Below, piece after piece: positions 18,390-25,896 of a stretch of 64,000 bases of DNA. A model generated the notes under the pieces. The model worked only from the letters and a program-made list of their open reading frames with translations. It was not told where the DNA came from and made no database searches. How positions within the stretch are numbered: position 1 is the first letter of the stretch; every line of letters begins with the position of its first letter. The DNA is from Kineococcus gynurae. GTDB taxonomy: Bacteria; Actinomycetota; Actinomycetes; Actinomycetales; Kineococcaceae. The DNA lies in the NCBI RefSeq assembly GCF_050871315.1, contig NZ_JBJLRE010000019.1; one strand, written 5' to 3'. The position numbers were made by a program, and so were the translations under genes.

Positions 18390-18881
18390 ATGGGAGCTGG
18401 ACGAGGGGTCGGTGGGCGCGGAGGACCGCGTCGACGCCACGCGCCCGCCTCGCCCGCGACCAGCGCGGGTGGTCGTCGGCGGCTGCGGCGCGACCGGCAC
18501 GGGCGGGGGCTGCGGGGATCGTTGATCCCGCCGGCGCTGCCCGCCGCACGCACCCGCGCCGAACGCTTCGACGACCTGGTCCTGGACGCGGTCGAGCTGC
18601 TCGAACGCCGCTGGGCCGCCGAGCTGGCCGGGGTCGAGTTCGCGGTGGAGGACGTCCCGCCGTCCGACCCGGCACCCTGGGAGGACGACGCCGTCCCTCT
18701 CGGTCGGCTGTTCCCCTCCGACGGCCGGCACCCGGCCCGCGTGGTCGTCTACCGGCGACCGGTGGAGACCCGGGCCGAGGACGACGACCTGGACGACCTG
18801 GTGGCCGACGTCGTCGTGCAGCAGGTGGCCCACCTGCTGCAGCTGGACGTGGAGGACGTCGATCCCCGCTACGGGGACTGA
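18390..18881 (+). CDS. Metallopeptidase-family (DUF1025-like) protein without HExxH
   Basis: 163 residues. The basic N-terminal 45 residues look disordered. The domain then reads RFDDLVLDAVELLERRWAAEL, VEFAVEDVPP, VPLGRLFP, ARVVVYRRPVE and DVVVQQVAHLLQLDVEDVDPRYGD. This is the zincin-like family usually annotated metallopeptidase. Where HExxH is expected, QQVAH is present, so the first His and catalytic Glu are missing and proteolysis is unlikely. The family is commonly divergent from DUF3499, as here. ATG 18390 fits the leaderless -10; further upstream in-frame codons lack conservation. Confidence 0.78.
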   Translation: MGAGRGVGGRGGPRRRHAPASPATSAGGRRRLRRDRHGRGLRGSLIPPALPAARTRAERFDDLVLDAVELLERRWAAELAGVEFAVEDVPPSDPAPWEDDAVPLGRLFPSDGRHPARVVVYRRPVETRAEDDDLDDLVADVVVQQVAHLLQLDVEDVDPRYGD

Positions 18882-18916
18882 ACGGGGTCCCGGCCGGCGC
18901 CGCCGGCCCGCCCCGT
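18882..18916. terminator. Bidirectional hairpin between convergent genes
   Basis: ACGGGG ... GGCCGGC-GCC-GCCGGCC ... CCCCGT forms a nested stem between the metallopeptidase-fold and whiB stops. It overlaps the first base of the whiB stop codon. Confidence 0.6.
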
Positions 18917-19392
18917 CAGGAGATCTGGCGCTTGAGGCGGCGACGCTCGCGCTCGGAGAGCCCGCCCCAGATGCCGAAGCGCTCGTCGTTGGCGAGGGCG
19001 TACTCCAGGCACTCCTGCCGGACGTCGCAGGACATGCAGACCCGCTTGGCCTCGCGGGTGGAGCCGCCCTTCTCGGGGAAGAACGCCTCGGGGTCGGTCT
19101 GGGCGCAGAGGGCGAGCTCCTGCCAGCCCGGGTCCTCCGGGGTCAGCCCGGTCAGACCGGTGAACCCGGAGAGCGTGAACTCGTCCTCCTCGACCCCGTC
19201 GTCGGCGTCCTCGTCGTCGAGGGAGTCCGCGGACGGGGCGGGCAGGACGGGGGTGCGGAGGAGTTCGAGCCGGTCGGGGCGGGGCGCGTCGAGCAATGCC
19301 AGCTCGGGTCGCTCCAGGGCGGCGTCGGTGACCGGGTGCAGCCGGACGACGGTCCCGTCGTCCCAGGTGTCCTGCTGGTTGTGCTCGTGCAC
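18916..19392 (-). CDS. whiB: WhiB-family [4Fe-4S] regulator (WhiB/WhmD type)
   Basis: 158 residues. The acidic N-terminal half precedes the WhiB domain: WQELALCAQTDPEAFFPEKG, then RVCMSCDVRQECLEYALAN. These give the four cluster Cys in the C...CxxC...C pattern. The GIWGGLSERERRRLKR turn and basic tail, for sigma-factor and DNA contact, follow. Sequence and location next to fbiA match WhiB2/WhmD, known to control septation and cell division. GTG 19392 is chosen because GGAGG lies 5 bases upstream. In-frame GTGs at 19404 and 19419 are alternatives. The upstream region holds a TAGGGT element and a perfect palindrome. Confidence 0.92.
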   Translation of the reverse strand: MHEHNQQDTWDDGTVVRLHPVTDAALERPELALLDAPRPDRLELLRTPVLPAPSADSLDDEDADDGVEEDEFTLSGFTGLTGLTPEDPGWQELALCAQTDPEAFFPEKGGSTREAKRVCMSCDVRQECLEYALANDERFGIWGGLSERERRRLKRQIS

Positions 19393-19463
19393 GTGATCCT
19401 CCACTGGCTGCTCGCTCACGGCCAACACTTGACTACCCGCTGTGATGTCTCGGTCACGGAATG

Positions 19464-19490
19464 ACCCTACCGGTGGAATTACACGCGTGT
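19464..19490 (-). promoter_or_regulatory. Candidate whiB promoter with ACACGCGTGT palindrome
   Basis: On the minus strand, TAGGGT (19469-19464) is preceded by an ACGACA-like -35 about 18 bases away. The perfect 10-bp palindrome ACACGCGTGT (19481-19490) lies in the spacer and may be an operator, possibly for WhiB autoregulation. Confidence 0.35.
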
Positions 19491-19650
19491 CGTCCCTCGG
19501 AGTCAAGCTGGTCGTGCTAGTTGCGGGGCGTTCACCGGCGTGTCGTTCCGAGGAGCGCCACCAACACCCCATCGACCCCCTGCGTCACGCCATTCTCACC
19601 CTCCGTGACCGCTCTGGGCGGGGCCGCCGCCGCGTCACCCCGCCCGTTCC

Positions 19651-19670
19651 CCCACCGGAGCGCCGGTGGG
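19651..19670 (+). promoter_or_regulatory. fbiA: Hairpin covering fbiA ribosome site and start codon
   Basis: CCCACCGG-AGCG-CCGGTGGG is a perfect 8-bp stem. It includes the GGAG ribosome site (19657-19660) and the GTG at 19666. In the mRNA it would hide both, suggesting translational control or that the downstream GTG (19684) is used. Confidence 0.45.
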
Positions 19671-20748
19671 CGAGACTGCGGGGGTGAGTGCCGGAACCCC
19701 GTCGACCGTCCCTGCCGAACCCCCGGGTCTCGCCGTCACGGCGCTCGCGGGCGGAGTCGGGGGGGCCCGCTTCCTCCGGGGCCTGCTCGCGGCGCTGCGG
19801 ACCTCCGAGGACCCGGCCCGGCAGCGGGCGCGGGTCACCGTGATCGGCAACACGGCCGACGACATCACCCTGCACGGCCTGCGGATCAGCCCCGACCTGG
19901 ACTCGGTCATGTACACGCTGGGCGGTGGCATCGACGAGGTGCGCGGCTGGGGCCGGTCGGCGGAGACCTCCGGGGTCGCCGACGAGCTCGCCGCCTACGG
20001 CCGGACCCCGGACTGGTTCACCCTCGGCGACAAGGACATCGCCACCCACGTCGTGCGCACCCAGCTCCTCGCCGAGGGGGCCACCCTGTCCGAGGCCACC
20101 CGGGTCCTCTGCGAACGCTGGCGGCCCGGGGTCGACCTGCTGCCGATGACCGACGACCCGGTCCAGACCCACGTCGACCTGGCTCCCGTCGCCGCGTCCG
20201 ACCGTCCCGCGGACGCCGGCGAGGCCGGCGACCGCCGCGTGCACTTCCAGGAGTGGTGGGTCCGGCTGCACGCCGCCGTCCCGGCCCGGGCGATCGTGCC
20301 CGTCGGGGCGGCGGACGCCCGGCCCGCCCCCGGCGTACTGGCCGCCGTCCGGGACGCCGACGTCGTCGTCCTGCCCCCGAGCAACCCGGTGGTCTCGATC
20401 GGCACCATCCTGGCCGTCCCCGGGATCCGGGAGGCCCTGCGCACCACGGCCGCCCCCGTGGTCGGCGTCTCCCCGGTCATCGGGGGCTCACCGGTGCGGG
20501 GCATGGCCGACGCCTGCCTGGCCTCGATCGGGGTGCCCACGACGGCCGGGGCCGTGGCCGGGCTCTACGCCGACTTCCTCGACGGCTGGCTGGTCGCGCC
20601 CGAGGACGTCGGGGGCGTCGAGGCGCGGCCCGGACTGACGGTGCGGGGGCGCCCGCTGCTCATGTCCTCCCCCGCGGCCACCCGGGCGCTGGGGGCGGCA
20701 ACCCTCGACCTGGCCCTGGAGCTGCGCGCCCCCGAGGCGGCGGCGTGA
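19666..20748 (+). CDS. fbiA: 2-phospho-L-lactate transferase (F420 biosynthesis)
   Basis: 360 residues. CofD/FbiA transfers a phospho-lactyl or phosphoenolpyruvyl unit from its guanosine-activated donor to the deazaflavin Fo, making F420-0 or its dehydro form. Diagnostic segments are TALAGGVGGARFLRGL (phosphate loop), NTADDITLHGLRISPDLDSVMYTL, TLGDKDIATHVVRT, MTDDPVQT, VLPPSNPVVSIGTILAVP and GVSPVIGGSPVRG. GTG 19666 has GGAG at 5 bases; GTG 19684 is an alternative removing six residues. Its stop overlaps the fbiB GTG. It is divergent from whiB, an arrangement also found in mycobacteria. Confidence 0.95.
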   Translation: MGETAGVSAGTPSTVPAEPPGLAVTALAGGVGGARFLRGLLAALRTSEDPARQRARVTVIGNTADDITLHGLRISPDLDSVMYTLGGGIDEVRGWGRSAETSGVADELAAYGRTPDWFTLGDKDIATHVVRTQLLAEGATLSEATRVLCERWRPGVDLLPMTDDPVQTHVDLAPVAASDRPADAGEAGDRRVHFQEWWVRLHAAVPARAIVPVGAADARPAPGVLAAVRDADVVVLPPSNPVVSIGTILAVPGIREALRTTAAPVVGVSPVIGGSPVRGMADACLASIGVPTTAGAVAGLYADFLDGWLVAPEDVGGVEARPGLTVRGRPLLMSSPAATRALGAATLDLALELRAPEAAA

Positions 20749-21809
20749 GGCGCGCGCACCCCCTGCAGGTCCTCGGTCTGACCGGGATCGGCGAGGTTCC
20801 GCGCGGGGCCGACCTCGCCGCGCTGCTGGTGGAGTCCCTGCACGCGCAGCGGGCCGGACTGGCCGACGGCGACGTGCTGGTGGTCTCGAGCAAGGCCGTG
20901 TCCAAGGCCGCGGGGCTGCTCGCCCCGCCCGGGGACCGCGACGGCGTGGTGCTCTCCCAGAGCCGGCGCACCGTCGCCGCCCGCCGCGGGCCGACCGGGG
21001 TCACCCGCGTCGTCGAGGCCGTCGCCGGCCCGGTCATGGCGGCGGCCGGGGTCGACGCCTCCAACGTCGGTCCTCCCGGGGCCGATGGCGAGGAGGCCCT
21101 GCTCCTGCTGCCGGCCGATCCCGACGCCGCCGCCCGCGAGCTGCGGGCGCGGGTGCGGGCGCTCACCGGGGTCCGGGTGGCGATCGTCGTCAGCGACACC
21201 GCGGGCCGGCCCTGGCGCGAGGGCCAGACCGACTTCGCCCTGGGCTGCGCCGGGCTCGTGGTCTGCGAGGACCTGCGCGGCACCACCGACGCCGACGGAC
21301 GCGTCCTGGCCGTGACGGCACGGGCGCTCGCCGACGAGGTGGCCGCCGCGGCCGACCTGGTCAAGGGCAAGAGCGCGGGCATCCCCGCCGCCCTCCTGCG
21401 CGGGCTGGCCGCGATCGTCACCGACGAGGACGGTCCCGGGGCCGCCCTGCTGCTGCGCGAGGCGCGCGCCGACTGGTTCCGCCTGGGCCACGTCGAGGCG
21501 GTCCGGGCCGCGCTGGGCTCCACCGACGCCGAGCCGCCGGGTGTGGGGGCCGACCCGCTGCCCGACCGGTTGCGCCGCGTGGCGCAGGTCGCGGGCGCGG
21601 CGGGCGGGGAGTGCGTCCTCCGCGAGGACCGGCTGCACCTCCTCGCGGAGAACCAGTTCGCCCTGGGCGCGCTCGCCCAGCGGGTGCTCGCGGCGCTGTG
21701 GACGGAGGACCTCGTCGGTCGCCTCGACCACGACACCCCGCGCGGTGGGCTGCGCGGCAAGCGCCGCTCCCCGGCGCACGTCGTGGTCCGGGCCGAACCC
21801 GTCGGCTGA
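20745..21809 (+). CDS. fbiB: Coenzyme F420:L-glutamate ligase, CofE domain without nitroreductase domain
   Basis: 354 residues. The CofE domain (about 1-255) adds gamma-linked glutamates to F420-0 using GTP. It shows QVLGLTGIGEVPRGADL, VLVVSSKAVSKAAG, VAGPVMAAAGVDASNVG, VVSDTAGRPWREGQTDFALG, ALADEVAAAADLVKGKSAGIP and IVTDEDG. Mycobacterial FbiB has about 450 residues with a C-terminal FMN nitroreductase domain that reduces dehydro-F420-0. Here only about 90 extra residues follow, with no recognisable nitroreductase motif, so that step may need another protein. GTG overlaps the fbiA stop (GTGA). Confidence 0.92.
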   Translation: MRRAHPLQVLGLTGIGEVPRGADLAALLVESLHAQRAGLADGDVLVVSSKAVSKAAGLLAPPGDRDGVVLSQSRRTVAARRGPTGVTRVVEAVAGPVMAAAGVDASNVGPPGADGEEALLLLPADPDAAARELRARVRALTGVRVAIVVSDTAGRPWREGQTDFALGCAGLVVCEDLRGTTDADGRVLAVTARALADEVAAAADLVKGKSAGIPAALLRGLAAIVTDEDGPGAALLLREARADWFRLGHVEAVRAALGSTDAEPPGVGADPLPDRLRRVAQVAGAAGGECVLREDRLHLLAENQFALGALAQRVLAALWTEDLVGRLDHDTPRGGLRGKRRSPAHVVVRAEPVG

Positions 21810-21826
21810 GCCGGGGGCCGCTCAGC
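21805..21826. terminator. Short dyad spanning two convergent stop codons
   Basis: GCTGAGC and GCTCAGC pair around 8 bases across the fbiB and glycosylase ends. This may be a weak bidirectional terminator. Confidence 0.35.
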
Positions 21827-22814
21827 GCCGGACGGCGCGGTTGGGCGTGTGGGTGGGCAGCGTCATCCGCGGGGCCAGCCGCGGCCGACGGTGACCGGCC
21901 AGTTCGAGCAGCCGCTGCACCCGGTAACGGTGACCCCGGTAGACCTCGATGACCTCCGCGCACCCGGCGTCGTCGAGGACCTCCCCGACGAGGGCGTGGG
22001 ACACGTTCTTGGCCACGTGGTAGTCGCCGAAGCTGAAGGCGTCGGCGTGCCCGTGCGCGCGTTGGCGCACCTCGGCCGAGGTCCAGACCCCGACGCCGGG
22101 CAGCGAGCGCAGGGCGCGGTCGGCGTCGTCGGGCGCCAGGTCGAGGGTGCGTTCCAGCCCGGCCGCCCGCGGGGCGGCGACGATCGTCACCCGGCGCCGG
22201 CGCAGCTCCACGCCCGCCGCCAACCAGTCCCAGCTGGGGATGCGACCCCAGCCCTCGGGGGTGGGGGGCAGCAGCAGGGGCACCGGGCCCGGAGCGGGCT
22301 CACCGTGCTTGCGCAGCAGGAACCGCCAGGCCGCGAAGGCCTCCAGCCCGGTGACGACCTGCTCCAGGGCCGAGGCGGACAGGGCCTCGAACACCGCGCG
22401 GGTCCGGGGCACCCGCCAGTGCGGGTGGGCCTTCCAGGCGGCGACGAGGGCGGGGTGCGCGGGGACGAAGTCGGCGACGTCCCGGTCGGCGTCACCCAGC
22501 AGCTCGGGCACGCCGTCGAGGGCCCACTCCGCCCCGGGACCCCACGCCTCGGCCCGGACCTCTCCCGCGGCCGGGTCGGGCCGCACCCGCAGGGTCACCG
22601 GACCAGCAGGCGTCCGGGTGGCCCGCCAGACGGAGCCGTCGGCGTCCGCCCGCCACGTCGGGTCGCCCCCGCCGCGACGCAGCGGGGAGAGGATCGTGCG
22701 GACGGGGACCGGCCGCCCCGGTCGCCAGCGCAGGCTCCGGGGCTCCGTAGCCGACGGGCCCGGCGGGGTCGGCGGGGTCGGCGGGGTCGGCGCGCTCGGA
22801 CCCCCGGGACTCAC
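21822..22814 (-). CDS. DNA-3-methyladenine glycosylase-like protein (HhH-GPD)
   Basis: 330 residues. The N terminus has a PPT repeat from a tandem 9-base unit. Then an AlkA-type N-terminal beta region precedes the helix-hairpin-helix glycosylase core. The HhH reads LRSLPGVGVWTSAEVRQRAHG, followed by ADAFSFGDYHVAKNVSHAL, whose Asp is the catalytic residue of the superfamily. The protein should excise alkylated bases in base excision repair; exact substrates are unknown. GTG 22814 overlaps the EamA stop by 4 bases. The two genes form a minus-strand pair. Confidence 0.85.
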   Translation of the reverse strand: MSPGGPSAPTPPTPPTPPGPSATEPRSLRWRPGRPVPVRTILSPLRRGGGDPTWRADADGSVWRATRTPAGPVTLRVRPDPAAGEVRAEAWGPGAEWALDGVPELLGDADRDVADFVPAHPALVAAWKAHPHWRVPRTRAVFEALSASALEQVVTGLEAFAAWRFLLRKHGEPAPGPVPLLLPPTPEGWGRIPSWDWLAAGVELRRRRVTIVAAPRAAGLERTLDLAPDDADRALRSLPGVGVWTSAEVRQRAHGHADAFSFGDYHVAKNVSHALVGEVLDDAGCAEVIEVYRGHRYRVQRLLELAGHRRPRLAPRMTLPTHTPNRAVRR

Positions 22815-23740
22815 ACGCCTACGGTAAGCCGCCGCCGCCGCTGCCGGACCACGGTCGCCGCCGCGGCCGGCGCCGGCCGCCGGGTCACCAGGAACGACCC
22901 GGCGATGACCAGCGCGAACCCGGCCACGGTCCAGACGGTGACCCGCTCGCCGAGCAGGAACGCCCCGGCCAGCACCGCGACGAGGGGGTTGACGTAGACG
23001 AAGGCGAGGCCGCGGACCGGGCCGATCTCGTTGACCAGCGCGAACATCGCGACGAAGGCGAACGCCGTGCAGACGACCGCGAGCACGCCGACGGAGACCA
23101 GGACCTCGGTCGAGGGCAGGGTCGCGGGCAGCCCGCCACCCAGCGCGACGAGCGGGACGGAGCCCAGGGCGGCCGTCCCCAGCGCGACCGTCATGACCGG
23201 CAGGCCGGGCAGGTCGGAGAGCTTGCGCGCCAGGATGGCCGGACCGATCGCGTACCCCACCACGACGACGGCCACCTCGGCCACCGCCCCCAGGCTGGAC
23301 CCGGCGACGTCGAGACCGACCAGGGCGGCGACCCCGGCGGTGCCGAGGGCCAGACCGATCCAGCCCGGAGCCCCGAGCTGCTCGGCGCGGCCGGTGAGGG
23401 CGGCGATCGCGACCCCCACGACCGGGACGGCGGAGATCAGCATGGCCGTGGTGGAGCTGGGCAGGTCCTGCTCGGCCCGGGTCAGGAAGATCCACGGCAC
23501 GACGATCTCGACGACCGCGTAGAGCGCGATGACGGGCCAGCGCCGCAGCACGGCGGGCAGCGCGGCCCGGTCGGCGCGGCGGAGCAGCACGAGCGGCAGC
23601 AGCACGAGGGCCGCGACCCCGGTCCGGGCCAGCACCAGCAGCGCCGGGCTCAGCTCTTCCCCCGCGACCTTGATGAGCAGGTAGGGGATCCCCCAGGCGA
23701 GGCTGAGGAGGGCGAAGAGCAGAGCGGCACGTCGGGTCAC
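22811..23740 (-). CDS. EamA/DMT-family metabolite exporter
   Basis: 309 residues with ten predicted transmembrane helices in two EamA repeats. The first begins ALLFALLSLAWGIPYLLIKVA; the second has AIGPAILARKL and later LAFVYVNPLVAVLAGAFLLGE, both family signatures. The basic tail follows the last helix. Drug/metabolite transporters of this type export amino acids or small metabolites; the substrate is unknown. GTG 23740 faces the LysR gene 49 bases away with a palindrome between, so regulation by that LysR protein is likely. Confidence 0.88.
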   Translation of the reverse strand: MTRRAALLFALLSLAWGIPYLLIKVAGEELSPALLVLARTGVAALVLLPLVLLRRADRAALPAVLRRWPVIALYAVVEIVVPWIFLTRAEQDLPSSTTAMLISAVPVVGVAIAALTGRAEQLGAPGWIGLALGTAGVAALVGLDVAGSSLGAVAEVAVVVVGYAIGPAILARKLSDLPGLPVMTVALGTAALGSVPLVALGGGLPATLPSTEVLVSVGVLAVVCTAFAFVAMFALVNEIGPVRGLAFVYVNPLVAVLAGAFLLGERVTVWTVAGFALVIAGSFLVTRRPAPAAAATVVRQRRRRLTVGV

Positions 23741-23750
23741 CCGTCGATCG

Positions 23751-23766
23751 TGCTTGCCAGCAAGCA
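23751..23766. promoter_or_regulatory. Palindrome between eamA-type gene and lysR-type gene
   Basis: TGCTTGC-CA-GCAAGCA is a perfect 7-bp dyad in the 49-base divergent intergenic region, which is AT-richer than its surroundings. It is a likely LysR-type operator (T-N11-A class). Confidence 0.6.
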
Positions 23767-23789
23767 TTAAGTCCAGCAACAATCCGTGC

Positions 23790-24746
23790 ATGTCATTCGA
23801 CAGCGAGGGCTTCACTATCGACCTCCGCCGCATCCGGTTGCTGCGCGAGGTCGACCGGCGGGGGACGGTCGCCGCCACCGCGGCGGCGATGCACCTGACG
23901 CCGTCGGCCGTGTCCCAGCAGCTCGCCGGGCTCGCGCGCGACCTCGGGGTCCCCCTGCTGGCCAAGCAGGGTCGCGGGGTCCGCCTCACCGGGCAGGCCC
24001 GGGTCCTCCTGCGGCACGCCGACGCCGTGGCCGAGCAGCTCGAGCGCGCGCGGGCCGACCTCGCGGCCTTCGACGACGGCCTCGTGGGCGAGGTCCGGAT
24101 CGGTGCGCTGGCGACGTCCATCGACGCGGTCGTGGCCCCGGCGCTGCGCCGGTTGCGCGCCGACCGCCCCGGGCTGCGGCTGCTGGTGCGCGAGCAGCAG
24201 CCCATCGACGCCCTGGCCGAGCTGGACTCGGGAGCCGTCGACGTCATCGTCACGGTCGACCACCCCCGCTCGCCGACCCGCGGCGACGCGCGCTACGACC
24301 GGGTCGACCTGCTGCACGACGTCCTGGACGTCATCGTCGACACCGGTCACCCGCTCGCGGGCCGCCGCACCGTCGACCTGGCCGAGCTCCGCGACGACGT
24401 GTGGATCGCCGGGCGCGACGACGACGCCTGCGAGCAGGTGTTCACCGGCGCCTGCGCGGCCGCGGGCTTCACCCCCGACATCCAGCACTTCACCCACGAG
24501 TACGACGCCCTGGCCGCCCTGGTCGCGGCCGGGGCCGGCGTGGGCCTGATCCCCCGCCTCGCCCTCCCGCTGCGCCAGACCGATCTCGCGATCCTCGAGA
24601 TCACCGGGACCCCACCCGCGCGCTCGGTCTACGCCGCGACCCGGGCCGGGCGGACCACCGACTCCCCCACCGCGGCCGTGCTCACCGCCCTGCGCGCGGT
24701 CGCGGCCGACCGCCCCGACGCCTTCTCCCCGCACGTCTCCGGCTGA
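23790..24746 (+). CDS. LysR-family transcriptional regulator
   Basis: 318 residues. The N-terminal winged HTH reads DLRRIRLLREVDRRGTVAAT, then HLTPSAVSQQLAGLARDLGVPLL and GRGVRLTGQARVLLRHAD. The effector domain follows (about 95-300), with GEVRIGALATSIDAVVAPAL and a second lobe ending at VAAGAGVGLIPRLAL. Together with the divergent EamA exporter this is the classic pattern of a regulator controlling an efflux gene in response to its substrate. ATG 23790 is chosen because it starts just before the HTH. An upstream ATG-like codon would place coding over the palindrome. It ends before a convergent-junction palindrome. Confidence 0.93.
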   Translation: MSFDSEGFTIDLRRIRLLREVDRRGTVAATAAAMHLTPSAVSQQLAGLARDLGVPLLAKQGRGVRLTGQARVLLRHADAVAEQLERARADLAAFDDGLVGEVRIGALATSIDAVVAPALRRLRADRPGLRLLVREQQPIDALAELDSGAVDVIVTVDHPRSPTRGDARYDRVDLLHDVLDVIVDTGHPLAGRRTVDLAELRDDVWIAGRDDDACEQVFTGACAAAGFTPDIQHFTHEYDALAALVAAGAGVGLIPRLALPLRQTDLAILEITGTPPARSVYAATRAGRTTDSPTAAVLTALRAVAADRPDAFSPHVSG

Positions 24747-24804
24747 CGGCAGCCCTCCCCGGCACCCCGACCCCGCACCGGCGCCCGCCCCCCCACCCCG
24801 TCCC

Positions 24805-24880
24805 CCCGTGATCAAGGAATTTCTCCCTCCCGCCCCGTGCGCCACGCCGGGCGACCGGGGCCGGATTCCTTGATCACGGG
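24805..24880. repeat. Convergent-junction palindrome, copy 2 (hybrid arms)
   Basis: The core GTGATCAAGGAAT (24808-24820) and its complement (24865-24877) flank a 44-base spacer, between the LysR and peptide-transporter genes. The inner left flank TTTCTCCCTCC matches copy 4, while the right flank CCGGATTCC resembles copies 1 and 3. Outside the core the arms do not pair well. Confidence 0.85.
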
Positions 24881-24897
24881 AAGGATGACGAGGGGCG

Positions 24898-25896
24898 TCA
24901 CCGCGGGACGGGGGTTCCCTGCCGACCGTGCAGCAGGCAGGCCGCCGAGCGGCCGGGGCCGACGGGCTGCCGGGCCGGGTCCACCTCGGCGCAGGCGTCG
25001 AACACCTCCGGGCAGCGCGTCCGGAACCGGCACCCGCTCGGGACCCGGGCCGCCGAGGGGACGTCCCCGCTGAGCACGACCCGCTCGCGGGTCCGTTCCA
25101 GCGCGGGGACCGGGACGGGGACGGCCGAGAGCAGGGCCTTGGTGTACGGGTGCTGCGGGTCGGTGCTCACCTCCTCCGCCGGGCCGACCTCGACGACCCG
25201 CCCCAGGTACATCACGGCGATGCGGTCGGAGACGTGCCGCACCGCGGCCAGGTCGTGGGAGACGAACAGGTAGGTCAGCCCCAGCTCCTGCTGCAACCGC
25301 GCGAGCAGGTTCAGCACCTGGGCCTGCACCGAGACGTCGAGGGAGGCGATGGCCTCGTCGCAGACGACGAACTCCGGGTTACCCGCCAGCGCCCGGGCGA
25401 TCCCGACCCGCTGCCGCTGCCCGCCGGAGAACTCGTGCGGGTAGCGGGAGGCCACCGAGGGGTGCAGCCCGACGAGGTCGAGCAGCTCAGCGACCCGACC
25501 CCCCCGGTCGCGGCCGTGCAACCCGTGCACGACGAGCGGTTCGGCGACCGTCTGCCCCACGGTCATCCGCGGGTCCAGGCTGGCGTAGGGGTCCTGGAAC
25601 ACCATGACGGCCCGGCGCCGGAAGGCCCGCAGCGCGCGGGTCGAGGCCGCGGTCAGGTCCTCGCCGTCGAACTCGACCCGGCCACCGGTGGGTTCCACCA
25701 GCCGCAGCAACGCGTTGCCCAGGGTCGACTTGCCGCACCCCGACTCCCCGACCAGGCCCAGGGTCTCCCCGCGACGGATCTCCAGGTCGACCCCGTCGAC
25801 GGCCCGGACCGTGCCCACGGTCCGACGTCGCAACCCCGAGGAGCGGACCGGGTAGTGCACCTGCAGGTCCGTGGCCCGGACCAGGACGTCGTCCAT
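24898..25896 (-). CDS. Oligopeptide/dipeptide ABC transporter ATPase (OppF type)
   Basis: 332 residues. It has Walker A GESGCGKST, Q-loop VFQDPYASLDPRMTVG, signature FSGGQRQRVGIARAL and Walker B VVCDEAIASLDVSVQAQ. Ala-Ile after Glu replaces the usual Pro-Thr, a tolerated change. The C-terminal oligopeptide extension contains CRFRTRCPEVFDAC, the Cys-rich OppF/DppF region. It energises peptide import with the adjacent OppD-type subunit. Its ATG is directly adjacent to the OppD stop. It is the last gene of a five-gene operon, followed by a palindromic repeat at the convergent junction. Confidence 0.92.
   Translation of the reverse strand: MDDVLVRATDLQVHYPVRSSGLRRRTVGTVRAVDGVDLEIRRGETLGLVGESGCGKSTLGNALLRLVEPTGGRVEFDGEDLTAASTRALRAFRRRAVMVFQDPYASLDPRMTVGQTVAEPLVVHGLHGRDRGGRVAELLDLVGLHPSVASRYPHEFSGGQRQRVGIARALAGNPEFVVCDEAIASLDVSVQAQVLNLLARLQQELGLTYLFVSHDLAAVRHVSDRIAVMYLGRVVEVGPAEEVSTDPQHPYTKALLSAVPVPVPALERTRERVVLSGDVPSAARVPSGCRFRTRCPEVFDACAEVDPARQPVGPGRSAACLLHGRQGTPVPR

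Noticed and set aside
22741..22800. Tandem GGGGTCGGC units as a regulatory repeat
   Set aside because: They are in frame inside the glycosylase N terminus and encode a PPT low-complexity stretch.
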